This document shows positions 22,601 through 33,475 of a DNA stretch of 64,000 nucleotides, one piece after another. Under the pieces are notes generated by a model. The model made no database searches and was not told the origin of the DNA. It saw only the letters and a list, made by a program, of their open reading frames with translations. The translations under genes were made by a program, and so were the position numbers. The DNA lies in contig NC_053141.1 in assembly GCF_016808335.1 (NCBI RefSeq), positions 5,386,711 through 5,450,710 on the forward strand. Direction: 5' to 3'. This DNA comes from Panicum virgatum. Its lineage: Eukaryota; Streptophyta; Magnoliopsida; Poales; Poaceae. Position 1 is the first letter of the stretch; the number at the start of each line of letters is the position of its first letter.

Positions 22601-23316
22601 ATGTATATATCCTATCTATATCCGCAGTTATCATTGGATTTTACTCATACTTTCCGTAGAGACCGGCAATCTTATAGTCTTTGACTCAATGAGAAATCCA
22701 AAGTCCGCAATCCAACATATCATAGACCCCTTGAATAGGTAAGTTCAGTTTGCACAATCAAATCTTTTTTCTGTTAATAACAATTCCTGAATATCAAACT
22801 TAACTTTGAGTGCAGGGTTTGGAAAAAAAAATGTGAAAAATAACAAAGGACGTGGTCAATGGAGGCCCGAACTGAACGTTAACATGGATTATCCGGTATG
22901 TTGATTCATAAAGATTTGTCTAGTTAAGTATATAATCCCAAATTGTTCTAAATTAAGTAATTTATTTGTTTCTCCTTAAGAGTGCGAGACAACAACAAGG
23001 AACTGATTGGTGCGGGTACTACGTATGCGACTACTTGCACATCATGACTCCATGCGGGAAGGTTACTAATGAAGACACGAGAGTACGTCCAAACCGTTCA
23101 CTAGTATATTTTCATAATTGTACTAACGCACATGATGTTAATCCTTTTTTTTCTAAATGATAGATGTCTCAAATGGGGGATGAATGTTACTCTACTGATC
23201 GGATCAACGCCATGTGCGAGCAGCTCGCCGGATTCATTTTGAACGAGATCTTGGATCCTAGAGGCGAGTTCTACCACGACGGTCACATCCATAGAGTATT
23301 TCCATCGACCTCCTGA
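19621..23316 (+). pseudogene. TnpA-like (Transposase_24) - Ulp1 protease gene of CACTA B
   Basis: Starting at ATG 19621 (M-D-T-Y, acidic exon), later exons encode a Transposase_24-type region (20020-20940, with K-K-Y-S-H-H-L-G-A-A-G-Y-K and P-E-H-P-G-R), an H-G-R-P-I-P domain (21215-21390), a Pro-rich linker and a Lys/Glu-rich region (21420-21720). The Ulp1 (C48) domain runs over exons about 22175-22270, 22359-22535, 22628-22737, 22816-22898, 22981-23082 and 23161-23316, with GT/AG borders visible. Catalytic His (Y-H-W, 22632-22634), Asp (F-D-S, 22683-22685) and Cys (D-W-C-G-Y-Y, 23011-23013) are all present. Lesions: stop TAG at 20154, one-base frameshifts near 20733 and 21237, compensated near 21290, and TGA near 22389. 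The protease exons are better preserved than the equivalents in element A. Role: presumed binding of subterminal repeats plus SUMO-type deconjugation. Confidence 0.8.
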
Positions 23317-23599
23317 GGGGACCAGTAGTTGGACTACAAACATAATTTGTACATTTGTAAATATTTTTAAACATTATGTCTTGATGTTTGTAAATTTGTA
23401 AATATATTAGTTCATCTAATTAGCTTAATTATATGCTCGCATTTTACTTTTAGTTAGTTTCAAATATTCTTTGAAAACGAACACGAACGACCAATGAACA
23501 TATAGTACTGTAGAGCTTGAGCGCGTTTAGCAATTATAAAAGAATAAACAGTAATAAATATAACAAACAAAATTGGATTTGGAAAAAAAAAAGGGAAAA

Positions 23600-23823
23600 T
23601 GTCATTGGTACCGGTGCCAAGGGGGCTGCCATCTTGCGTCAGCGTGGCAGCCTCTTTGGTACCGGTTGGTGTTTCCAACCGGTACCAATGGAAGCCTAAG
23701 GCATCGGTTGAAAAACCCGGTGTCTTAAGGTGAGGCTATTGGCCGTGGTTGCGGGGCACCGGTTGGGAAACCGGTTCCTTTGGCCCTTCTCAGCCGGTGC
23801 TGAAGGCCTGTTTTCTAGTAGTG
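23600..23823. repeat. Right subterminal repeats and TIR of CACTA B
   Basis: Motifs ggtaccggtgcc, ggtaccggttggtgtttccaa-type palindromes, gcatcggttg and gcaccggttggg lie at 23608-23800, followed by GTTTTCTAGTAGTG ending at 23823. Confidence 0.85.
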
Positions 23824-24300
23824 TGCTGACTCAGCAACCATCGGTTAAACCGATGCATTGCACCGACGGGACGTCGTTTGAAACGGTGACGCTTGACCTG
23901 GCACATAGCTGTTGCACTTGATTCTCTTCTGCTGACACCATTGCACAGATTCATGCTCCGATGGTGCGTCGGTTCAACCGGTGCTGAAAGACTTGGCCCC
24001 TGCGCAATTGACATCGTCTTTTGATGATAGTATGATGAATGCACCTATGCCTCCAAATATACTGTTGGTTAAACCGGTGCCTTAAGGATGTTCTTACTTG
24101 ATTCCACTTGGCACTAAAACTTGCACGGATCGGTGTATCTGGTAACCATCGGATGAACCGATGGTGGGGTCGTCGGTTTAACCGGAGCAGCTGATTCTAT
24201 ATCTACTTGTGCAACGCGTCTCTGCTTTTTTACTGCGGTTTGGCGTCTCGACGGTGAATTGGACACATCTCTACAGCGAATTGGACACATTCGATTTTAT
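23824..24300 (+). repeat. Unclassified repeat, right part after CACTA B insertion
   Basis: Continues the 12002-12916 repeat with motifs accatcggttaaaccgatg, cggttcaaccggtgc and ggttaaaccggtgcc. No open frame of note. The right limit is uncertain. Confidence 0.5.
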
Positions 24301-24317
24301 GCATGGAACTTAAAAAT

Positions 24318-24329
24318 CCTATAAATAAG
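24318..24329 (+). promoter_or_regulatory. Candidate TATA box upstream of F-box gene
   Basis: CCTATAAATAAG lies about 330 bases before the F-box reading frame and 400 before the nearest ATG (24731). Confidence 0.35.
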
Positions 24330-24650
24330 ATCTCACAAACTTATAAGTTCATTGATTATGTTGTTACTCAATCACCAAAATCACAAACAATGACCTAACG
24401 AGATGATGTTCCTTACACAAACCCAACTTATTAGTACGTAACTACAGAAAGAAATACAGAAGTATGTACATGTTCGTGTGAAACTTAACTGAATTTCTCT
24501 GAAAGCTAATGCGTGCTTGCTTAGCACTAAGCACTCAGCAAACTACGATCACATCTACTTCTTCGTGCTGGGCCCACACCGTTTCAAATCCAGGATCAGA
24601 CACATCTGCTTCTTTGGGCTGGGCCCGCACGGCCCGCCGTCGAGGAGGGT

Positions 24651-26372
24651 TTGCGGCAAAGGCAAATTATCGTTTGTTTCAGAGTGCAGACGACGAGATC
24701 CACCCAGCGGCGGCGGCGGCTGGACCTGGATGACGAACCCCGGCGGCAGAGACAGGAACCGCCGCCCGGAGGAGGCGGAGGAGACGAAGAAGACGACGCG
24801 GGGCGGCTCGACCTCGACCTGATCAGCCGCCTCCCGGACGATGTCCTCGGCGGTGTCATCACGCTGCTCCCCGCCAAGGACGGCGCCCGCACGCAGATCC
24901 TCTCCCGCCGGTGGTGCCCCCTCTGGCGCTCCGCGCCCCTCAACCTCGAGGCCGATAGCTTCGCGGCCGCGCAGGCCATCCTCGCCAGCCACCAAGGCGC
25001 GCCCGGCCGCCGCTTCTCCCTCACCTGGCGCGGCCACCACCTGGACGGCTTCTCCGTGGTCGACGACGTGCTCCGGCCGCCCGGCCTCGACGGTCTCCAG
25101 GAGTTCGAGCTGCGCTACTCCCCCTCGGCAATCATCGATACGGATTTCCGTCTAGATCCGGCGCCGCTGTCCGTGTTCCACTTCTCGCCCACCCTGCGCG
25201 TGTTCACCGTGCACTGCCTCCGAACAAGGCTCCAATTCCCCACGGCCTGCCCCGTGCTCCATCTCCCGCGCCTCGAGCAGCTGACCCTCAAGGGCGTCGT
25301 CATCTCCGAGACCATTCTCCATGGCATCTTGTCCAGCTGCCTCGTCCTGCAGAGTTTGGTGCTGCAGGCAAACGCCGGCTACCGCCATCTCCGGATCAGC
25401 TCCCCGACGCTACGCAGCCTTGGCATAGGGGTTAACACAAGCCGTGAAGGAATGCTCGAGCAAATCAACATTGAGGATGCTCCACTGTTGGAGAGGCTCT
25501 TCACAGATGGTGTAAGCTATGGCCAACAGATCCAAGTTATCCGGGCACCCAAACTGAAGATACTGGGATATCTATCTGATTGCGTCTCTGCATCTGAGTT
25601 TGGAATCAGGATTCTCAAGGTAGCCAATCAGCAATTTAGCTCAATGCATTTATTTGCTGCTGCCGCTCAATGATCGCTCAAATTCTTTAGTTTTCCCTGT
25701 GCATTTCAGAAAATGGAGTTCTTGAGCCTACCTAATTCTAGTGCAATGAGGACTGTGACAATTCTAGCTCTGGACGTTGCTCCTGATAATCCGGATGTTG
25801 TTGTTGACTTCTTGACATGGTTTCCATGCGTCGAAAAGCTACACATGGTGCTCACACTTGAACCTTTATATATGTTACTTAAACCTGATTGCATGCACAT
25901 CTGCCAGCAGAATCGGACATTAGTTCATATATACTCTGTTCCCACCCTGCGTTTTCCTTTGCAGGCAATGGGCCATTGGAAGATGATGAAACGGGGGAAG
26001 AAGCCCAAGAATGCGAGGCGCCATGTTTCACTCGAATGCCTTGATCAACATCTCAAGATGTTGGAGTTGAAAAGTTATCGTGGCGACATGTGGGAAGTGA
26101 GCTTGGTCAGGTTCTTTCTCTCAAATGCTAGAGTGCTAGAATCCTTAAAGTTTCTAGCCGATCGTGGCGAATACAGCACGGAATGGATTGCAAATCAGCG
26201 TAAACAGCAACGTTGGAGCACCAGAGCTTCTCGAGGTGTTACAATCTGCTTTGCACCTGACCCTGATCGTCGTCAGTCAACTTGTGCACCCACGAAGCAC
26301 ATCCACAATTTGGCGCTGCATGATCCCTTTGACACATCGGCATGTACATGCCTAAATGATGAATGGAACTGA
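24651..26372 (+). pseudogene. F-box / LRR / FBD protein gene, probably 5'-damaged
   Basis: Two exons, 24651-25619 and 25710-26372, joined in phase 0 (donor AAG/GTAGCC, acceptor TTTCAG), give roughly 540 codons. An F-box lies near residues 55-95 (L-I-S-R-L-P-D-D-V-L, then T-Q-I-L-S-R-R-W-C-P-L-W), followed by leucine-rich repeats (L-P-R-L-E-Q-L-T-L-K-G-V, S-P-T-L-R-S-L-G-I). A C-terminal FBD-like region contains E-C-L-D-Q-H-L-K-M-L-E-L-K-S-Y-R-G and T-K-H-I-H-N-L. Such proteins are substrate receptors of SCF ubiquitin ligases, and the family is large and fast-evolving in grasses. No in-frame ATG precedes the F-box: the frame opens at a TTG, and the only nearby ATG (24731) is in another frame that stops at 24820. 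Either a small 5' frameshift has occurred or an unseen upstream exon supplies the start. A stretch around 25850-25964 may be an additional intron. Confidence 0.7.
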
Positions 26373-28628
26373 TGAGGTTCTTCAGAGTCCAGCTAGATTG
26401 AGCTAGGTGGTGAGGCGTGCATTGTTTTTTTGTTTATTTGTTGAAACTAATCTATCAATCAGGCTACATGAATTTTGGTGCACACATGAGCACAAAAATT
26501 TCAGTTCTCTATACTTTTCATGGTAGTAATAGTTATAACATACTTATGAATGCAGTTAAGGTGTAATTTGTATCTATAAAAGTAATTGAGTTCGTGCTGT
26601 CATTTTTTTGTACCCACTGCTATGAATTCATTAGTAATCAATCACTAGTACTGACTTTAGTTACTGACTTTTCTTCTTTGCAAACTAGTTCATTCTGCGT
26701 GTGCAGTGAGGTATGTATTTCTAGTACTTCAATACAACCATGTATTTCTAGTACTTCGACTAGCAGTATGATTTGTTTGAATTCTATAATTTTTCTAGTT
26801 AAAAAACATGTGTATATGTTTCTTCATACCATAATACTTTTTTTTTCCTTTTGGAATGCCCTTGTGTCTTTGTGCTTCAACTAATGTCAAAGCCTGGCAT
26901 TTCTTGCTGATTGTTGCATATGTTATCCTTATATATTTGTTCATTTTAGTTTAGATTAATCAAACTTACAGTGTTAATTTGTGTGGAACTTACATATTAT
27001 CAATAGTTAATCAAGTAATTAATTATTACATAGTTATTTTTGTTTATTGCTTAATTAAATATTTGGCATTGGATTTTGTTGTTTGTTATCCTTTTTCTTT
27101 ACATCTTGACCATTTGCTTAATTTATTTGAAGGATATGCAATGCATGCATTCAATGATCATCCTAAATAATGTTGTATTGAACGGTCTGACAGGTACCAT
27201 GATTAGAAGGGAGCAAAAGTTTGTCATGGCTGCTAGAAGGTTTATGTGGGTGCTCACATAGAGCACACTTTTTTCCCTTGATGCTGACGCTCTATACCGT
27301 GGAAGCAATGAATTTGTGGACTATTCCAACTACCTTTGAATGAAGTAGTAGCTCCCTGTCCCTCTGTCCCTTTTTCTCCTGTCCCTATTTCTCCTGTCAG
27401 ATCAATCTCTCTGTTTGTGTCTGTTGTTAATCCATATTTTTTGTCCTCAATTTGATATTTAGATAAATGTATCTTAGATAAATTAGACACAAGACTAGTT
27501 TAAAGACTAAATCACTAATGGTTTATTAGATTTTACACCATTATGTAGCATGTAGTTTTTTGTTATATAATTTCATGTATAAATGTGCATGTTGTTGTAT
27601 TGCTATCATTTCCTATATCTTTTTGGAGCAAAAACTTGCTTATCTAGTATGAAGAAATTGTGATAGATTTATTTTCTAGTTCCTGGCATTTTAATTTCTT
27701 CTAATGAAACAGGTGACCATATTTTGGGCTTGGTCTCCTGTTGCTCTGGGCCATCGAGTTCAAGTGGACACAACTCTTGCAAAATTCGGGATCAGCAGTG
27801 TCATCAACAGCCATGCGCAATATATGATGCAACATTCTGTGGTCATTTTCTACGAAATATTAGGTATATATGTTGCATGTTTTGAATGTGTGAAATGGGT
27901 GTAAATTTTGAATAGACAGTGAGCTGGCTATTTCTTTTTTCAATAGTTGAACATCAGTAACGTTAATCACCAGCTTGTGCCATTTTTATCTTTAAGTTTG
28001 GTAAATAGAGCTATCAACCGGTCTGGAGCAGCCCAGAGTCCAGACATGCTAAATGGGTCTGAAATTTTAGATAGCAGACCAGTTTGTTGCTTAGGAGAGA
28101 AACACGGACCTGTATGCTTGGTTCAACGTTGAAGGTCCGTAAAAGAAAGGCAGGAGCCTTTAATCTGGGCTATTGATCATCTATCCAACGGCTGTGAAAG
28201 GTGATTGAGAGATAACTAAAATCTCAATCGGTTGACGTGGAGACACACTAAACTAGATATAGCTCAGTGGCTTGCTCTCTACAATGCAAAACCACTACGC
28301 TACACTTCGCACTTGCTATTTGGCACTCGTAGGTTTTATATATTGACTATATAATTCTAATTCTTATCAAAAAATTTATCCAAAATTAACCTTTTCTGTT
28401 GACATCTGGCAAATGCGAACTTTGTGAAATTTTGACAAATTGAACCATTTGAAACAAGCTGAACTTCACTGAAAGAGAATCACAAGATACCAAAGAACTT
28501 GAGGAAGATGTATTCTTGCGAAATTTAGCTGAACTTATTAAAGAGAATCACGCGTCCTTATGACTCAACCAACAAGCGAGCAATGCAAACAAGTAGCAGA
28601 AAATAATTCAAAAACTTTCTGAGTTGCT
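26373..28628. other. Intergenic, no gene identified
   Basis: AT-rich sequence with short open frames only (for example 27704-27904) and no recognisable domain. 26373-27350 may include F-box 3' flank. 28015-28240 has the look of a MITE-like or repeat fragment but I could not define ends. Confidence 0.5.
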
Positions 28629-30179
28629 TTAGCAGTTCACTCTCCTTGTGCACCGGACGACGCTGGCACGAAGCCACCGCCGCATCACGACGGACAGCTC
28701 CTGCTTCTCGGTGAATTCCACCGGCTCGCCGGACACCTCCCGCCACTCGAACTCGGCGACGAGGTTGGCCACAAACCACTCCAGGTGCAGCAGCGCCAGC
28801 GCCATCCCCGGGCAGATCCGCCGCCCGGCACCAAACGGCATCATCTTGATTTCCTTACCGCCGGTGAGGTCAACGTCCGCGCCCTCGCCGCCGGGTAGGA
28901 ACCGCTCCGGCCGGAACCGCCGCGCGTCCGGCCAGACTGCCTCGTCGAGCCCCATCGCGGCGACCGTGAAGTTCACCGTCGCGTGCCGCGGCACGCGGAA
29001 GCCCTCGAGCGTCGTCGCGCCGCCGCCGTGCTCGGTCGCCGCCGGCACCGCCGCGTGTGGCAGAACGAAGTGGCCCGGCGGGTGGCGCCGGAGCCCCTCG
29101 AGCACCACGGCGCGGAGGTACGGCATCCGCGTGAGGTGCTCTTCTTGGATACAATCGCCGGCGACGACCTGGAGGATCTCGGCCCGGAGCCTGGCTTGGA
29201 CCTCCGGCTGCGCCACGAGGTTCGCCATGATCCACTGCACCACCGCGGCCGTGGAGTCGGTGCCAGCGACCAGGAACTCGGAGGACAAGCTCACCATCTC
29301 TCCCTCAGTGAGATTCCGGCCGCCGCCGTCGGTGATCTGGAGGCCGAGGAGAGAGTCAACGTAGGAGTCAACGGCAGCGCTGTCGCCGGCGGCGGCGCCG
29401 CGTTGCGCGCGGCACGCTCGTATGAGAGGGACGAAGAGCTCCTCCTGCCGGCGCCGGAGAGACAGCATCCTCTTCCACCGGCGCCGGAACACGAGCTTGG
29501 TGACGGCGGGGCACACACCGAGCACCTGGAAGCCGATGGCCGACGTTGAGAACTCCCTCTGCAGCGCCTCGACGGACGCGACAACGGCGTCGGTGGCGAG
29601 CCCCTCGCCGAAGCACATGCTGACGAGCACGCGGAACATGGCCCGGTGCAAGAGCCCCTCGACGACGACGACCCCGCCCCCGCCGCCGCTCATTTGCCGC
29701 GCGATGCCGGCGGCGAGCCCCGCCACGGCGCGCCGGCGCAGGCACGACGGCTGGAACACTTTGCCGGCGAGGTTGCGCCGGAACACGCGCCAGAGCGGGC
29801 CGTACGCGCCGGACGAGATGCTGTGCTTGTTGCTGGAGAAAATACGGGAGGGGAGGTTGGCCGGCGGCCTGTCCGCGAACACCGCGCCGCTCTGCACCAG
29901 CGCACGGTGCGCCGCGGCATGGTCGGCGACGAAGATGGCCGGGCGAGACGGGAGCAGGTAGAGGGTGAAGACGGGGCCGTAGCGGGACCGGGCGGCGCAG
30001 ATGATCCGCTCGATGCCGAAGTTCGTCCGGCCAAGGAAGATGAGCGGGCCAATTAGCGACAGCAGTGGTGGACCAGGCGGGAGTGGCGGCTGTCCGGTGG
30101 CTGGTCGGAGGGAAGAGAGGAGGATGGAGACAGCAAGACAGAAGGCGATGGAGAGGGAGTAGTAGAGCCAGTCTTCCAT
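28629..30179 (-). CDS. Cytochrome P450, CYP89-like, 516 aa
   Basis: Single-exon A-type plant P450. The start M-E-D-W-L-Y-Y and the N-terminal hydrophobic anchor (residues about 5-24) followed by P-P-L-P-P-G-P (31-37) are the CYP89 pattern and predict an ER membrane protein with a cytosolic catalytic domain. Signatures: I-helix A-G-T-D-S-T (305-310), ExxR as E361-G-L-R364, P-E-R-F (424-427), and the heme-binding loop F-G-A-G-R-R-I-C-P-G (449-458) with the axial ligand Cys456. Length is normal for the family and the frame is intact. Only CYP89A9 of Arabidopsis has a well-known role that I recall (oxidation of chlorophyll catabolites); the substrate here is not predictable. It is a paralogue of 59316-60881 in opposite orientation. 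No clear TATA box was seen. Confidence 0.93.
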   Translation of the reverse strand: MEDWLYYSLSIAFCLAVSILLSSLRPATGQPPLPPGPPLLSLIGPLIFLGRTNFGIERIICAARSRYGPVFTLYLLPSRPAIFVADHAAAHRALVQSGAVFADRPPANLPSRIFSSNKHSISSGAYGPLWRVFRRNLAGKVFQPSCLRRRAVAGLAAGIARQMSGGGGGVVVVEGLLHRAMFRVLVSMCFGEGLATDAVVASVEALQREFSTSAIGFQVLGVCPAVTKLVFRRRWKRMLSLRRRQEELFVPLIRACRAQRGAAAGDSAAVDSYVDSLLGLQITDGGGRNLTEGEMVSLSSEFLVAGTDSTAAVVQWIMANLVAQPEVQARLRAEILQVVAGDCIQEEHLTRMPYLRAVVLEGLRRHPPGHFVLPHAAVPAATEHGGGATTLEGFRVPRHATVNFTVAAMGLDEAVWPDARRFRPERFLPGGEGADVDLTGGKEIKMMPFGAGRRICPGMALALLHLEWFVANLVAEFEWREVSGEPVEFTEKQELSVVMRRWLRASVVRCTRRVNC

Positions 30180-30372
30180 GGCTGAAGACAGAAGAAGGAA
30201 GTGAGCAGAGCGGCTTCAGACTTCAGTTGCATCATTTTATTATCTTTCGCATGTTACATGCTTACAATAGTTAATAACATGTGTTTGCGATCTCAGCGAT
30301 CTCTTGCGTGTGCTCGATCTCAACAGTTAATCATTATTCTTGATAATAATAGTTACTGTTAGATCTAATCTA
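30180..30372. other. Upstream region of P450, nothing recognised
   Basis: AT-rich, no open frame, no distinct TATA at the expected distance. Confidence 0.4.
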
Positions 30373-32400
30373 CACTACTACATAAACAGTTTTTTTAGGG
30401 GCAAGTAAAAATGCATTTGTAGAAAGAGGTGCGATACTTGCTCCTGTTTCTCGCAGCTAAAAATATTATTTGTAGGGACGGTAACGCGCTGCCCATAAAA
30501 ATACATTTCTATGAGCAAGTCATGGCCTCGCCCACCCCTAGAATTCTATATCCAAGAGCGGGTTACCCCCTAACCCACCTGTAGAATTGGATTTCCAGAA
30601 TGGTTACCCCTGACCCATCCACAGAAATAAATTTTTAGAGGCAGACGACGGGACGACCCGCACCTCCTTCTCCAATCTAGCGGCGAGAAGGGGATCTAGG
30701 GGCCGGCCTCCGCGGCCGCGAGCACCGGGAGGTGCGTGGACGGGGGCGCGAGTGAGCGGATGCCGGGAATGGACGGGGGCGCGAGCGAGACACTACAGGC
30801 CTAGGTGCCCCATGGCGCCGCGCTCTTCGTCCGCGAGGGCACGGAGGCCGCGGCCCGTCGCCAAGCCGGTGGTGGAGGCGGTCGTTGCACAGGCGAGTGA
30901 GGGGAGCTAGGAGCAGCGGACGGCCGCCGCGGCGGGCCGTGGTGGCAGGGGTGGTTTTTGTTTTGTTTTCTATTCAATTTTTAGGTGACATATTTCAGCG
31001 TATATAATGGTTAAGAGTATGAAATCAAAATGTATAATACACTCACTCTACTATCTCATACAACTCAAGGCTCACTTTATGGTTTTCACACTCATAATCA
31101 CTAATTCACTATATACACTAAAATATATTTTTAATATTTTTCTAGTTCTATAGATTATAGGAAAGTCTATTTTTGACCATTCCAGTTTGATTTTAGTCAT
31201 CCAACACCAAAATCGAGTATTCTTGACCATTGAACTATCAAAACCATTCACATCTGGCCATCTGATGGTTTTCCTGGGTGGTTTTGGTGATGTGGTTGAC
31301 ATATGGCGGTGGATCCACATATCAACTTATTTTTTTTTCTTTCTCCTATTTCTCTCTTTCTCCCACCCTCTCTCCACTCTCTCGGCCGTCGGAGCACCTG
31401 CTTCCGCTTCGATTTCGCCTGCCAAGAGCCACTCCACCTCGTCCTCCACCTCCGCCAAGCATCCACGGGCCCGGCCGCCTTCTTCATCTGCCGGAAACGG
31501 CTCTCCCCCACCGCCGTCCACCATTGTTGGCCGCTCGAAGCTCCGCCCTGCTTGTCGACCTCCATCTTCCAGCCTTCCTCCGCACAAACTGAGCACGCGG
31601 TGAGCTTCGTCGCATCCTCCTCGACCTCTGCAACCTCTTTCCCCACCCTCCCCGTGCTGCCGCCGCACCTACCGCATTGTTGCAAACCGCCCCTGCAAGG
31701 GCCGCGCCATGCCACTGTGCGCGCCAACCCCGCGGGGCTGCCTACGCCGGGGTCCCCCACCCGTCGCACTGCCGGGAGTCAGCGCGCCGAGAGCCGCAGT
31801 CAAGGTCTGTTGGGGAGGGCACGGGGGCTGCCTGCTCGCCGCACGACCGCGAGAGATAGGAGGAGGAGAGTGGGCCGCCGCTGGGAGCCACGAGCAAGGG
31901 CTCAAAGAGAGAGGGGGAGAGAGAGAGGAGGGAGTGAAGAGACAGAGATATGAGAGAGAGAAGAGAGGAAAATGGGCTGACATGTGGACATGTGGGCCCC
32001 ACTGCCACATGTCAGCCACGTCACCAAAACCACCCAGCAAAACCACCGAATGACCAAATGTAAGTGTTTTTGATAGTTCGATGGTCAAAGATACCCGGTT
32101 TTGGAGTTGCATGGTCAAAATCAAACTTGGATAATAGTTGGATGGCCAAAAATGAATTTTTTTCTAGATCATAATAGGCTTATAGTACAATTTTCATTTT
32201 TATGTGTTTTGCTATTTTTTAAAATTAAACAAATTCTCAAAATAAATTTAAAAATTATTTGTAGGAGCGGTTGAGGAGGTAATCCGCCCATACAAATTAC
32301 ATTTTTAGAAGCGGGTCACCCCTTAACCTCCCCTAAAAATACATTTTCAGGGGCTGGTCAGTTGCTATAGCAACCCCATTTTGGTCGGTTGCTAAAAATC
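30373..32400. mobile_element. Degenerate CACTA-like element remnant
   Basis: Begins CACTACTACATAAACAG at 30373, a CACTA-type terminus, followed by aggggcaag, gagcgggtta, and cccaccccta motifs spaced 40-60 bases to about 30660, a GC-rich segment (30660-30955), then AT-rich DNA. After a nested 1-kb element (31160-32164) the motifs resume (taggagcggttg, gaagcgggtcacccc, caggggctgg) to about 32360. No right terminus was found, so the element is truncated or mutated there. Non-autonomous; no transposase. Confidence 0.55.
31160..32164. mobile_element. Long-TIR MULE-type element, about 1.0 kb
   Basis: The first roughly 180 bases (ending in the tggttttggtgatgtggttgacatatgg segment) are the inverted repeat of the last 180, including the shared phrases gaactatcaaaa and gggtggttttggtga. 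The flanks are TAGATTATA (31151-31159) and TAGATCATA (32165-32173), 8 of 9 identical, which fits a Mutator-type 9-bp target duplication. The interior (31380-31870) is GC-rich with open frames on both strands and may be captured host sequence, as in Pack-MULEs, but no protein family was recognised. Confidence 0.72.
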
Positions 32401-33230
32401 GAAGGGTTGCTACAAATTGTTTTTTAGCAATGTTACTCTCAGTTCTAAATTACTCGTCTTGTCCATTATGGAAATTTAACTTAAGTACCTGCTCCCTTTG
32501 TCACTTAAGAAACTAAATTTCTAGCAAATTTCACATATAGAAATAACCATGTTACCCTGAATTAATCATAGTAGTTGTGATTGGAAGACGTGCTATTTGT
32601 TTCGTTCTATAGAACCTAAATAAATGTGTATGTGTTGGAATTAAAAAGTAGCATCAATCAATCATTTGATTCGTCGTATAGTTTTTTTTTGGTGTGAGCA
32701 TATTTCTTAACGGCACTGCTAGCACTCGGAAGGCCGATGGAAAATTTCTCATGAACTGTTGCAAGAAATGGAAACAGTATGTAACACCTAAATATACCTC
32801 TTGTAGTGTAACATCAAATGTATATGATATAATTCAACTAGTCTCTCTGATTTCCACAGAAAACAAATTCCCACATTTCCACAAAAACAAATTCCCACTG
32901 GAAAAAGTGTACATGTTTCAGGCAACATCGGATCCGAATCACTCGTCCTCTCTAATCTTTAGGAATTACAAATTTGCAGAATCAAGTATTGACATATCTA
33001 ATCGTATTCGGCAAGGACTCTTAATTATTAATTGTATTTGATATGGATTCTATGAGTTAGTTTAGACCGTTAGATCTTTATAAAATCCAACTGTGTATAT
33101 TCTTCACCTTTTTAGATCAATGTGAGACTTTTATTTTTCTAGACCCTCTCGCAAATAGGGTGGCTTTTTTCAACACCCACTTATTAGTATAATAGATAGA
33201 TAGATAAGCCGTTGATAGATAGGGGTTGTT
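32401..33230. other. Intergenic, no gene identified
   Basis: AT-rich DNA starting with a short palindrome-like gttgctatagcaac (near 32363). A 115-codon frame at 32694-33041 begins at an ATG but shows no recognisable motif. Confidence 0.4.
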
Positions 33231-33475
33231 TGCAATGCACTCCACATGCAGTACTCCACATCGAAATGCTAGAGTAACTGTCGGTGAATCAAATTGGAAA
33301 TAGCTAGTATTCATTCTGAATTTCTCATGGATCTGAAAAAAAATCGATTCGATAATTGACCAATGCAAGCGTCTGTGCCCAATCAGAGGCAGTCAGCAGC
33401 ACACACAAGCGTATCTGCGAACGAAGGATGGGATTCCCATGGAGAGCGCAGACAGCACGTCGCGCGCGGCGACTC

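Larger units (their letters stand above)
12917..23823 (+). mobile_element. Complete CACTA (En/Spm) element B, 10.9 kb
   Basis: The left end begins CACTACTAGAAAAC at 12917 and the right end is GTTTTCTAGTAGTG, ending at 23823: a perfect 14-bp terminal inverted repeat. The flanking trinucleotides are TAC (12914-12916) and TGC (23824-23826), one mismatch from a 3-bp target duplication. Subterminal arrays of ggcaccggttnnnaaccggtacc-like motifs lie at both ends (12940-13190 and 23600-23815). Inside are a transposase pseudogene, a 101-bp tandem array, an internal copy of the subterminal motifs, and a TnpA-like/Ulp1 gene, both in plus orientation. The element sits inside an older repeat. Confidence 0.92.

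Noticed and set aside
25850..25964. Second intron in the F-box gene
   Set aside because: Donor GTGCTC and acceptor TTTGCAG are plausible, but the join I tested shifts the frame into a stop, while the unspliced frame is open; left as uncertain.
28648..30056. Plus-strand frames opposite the P450 (up to 238 codons)
   Set aside because: GC3-rich antisense shadows of a clear P450 gene.
32694..33041. 115-codon ATG-led frame
   Set aside because: AT-rich, no motif, no conserved-looking pattern; left as intergenic.
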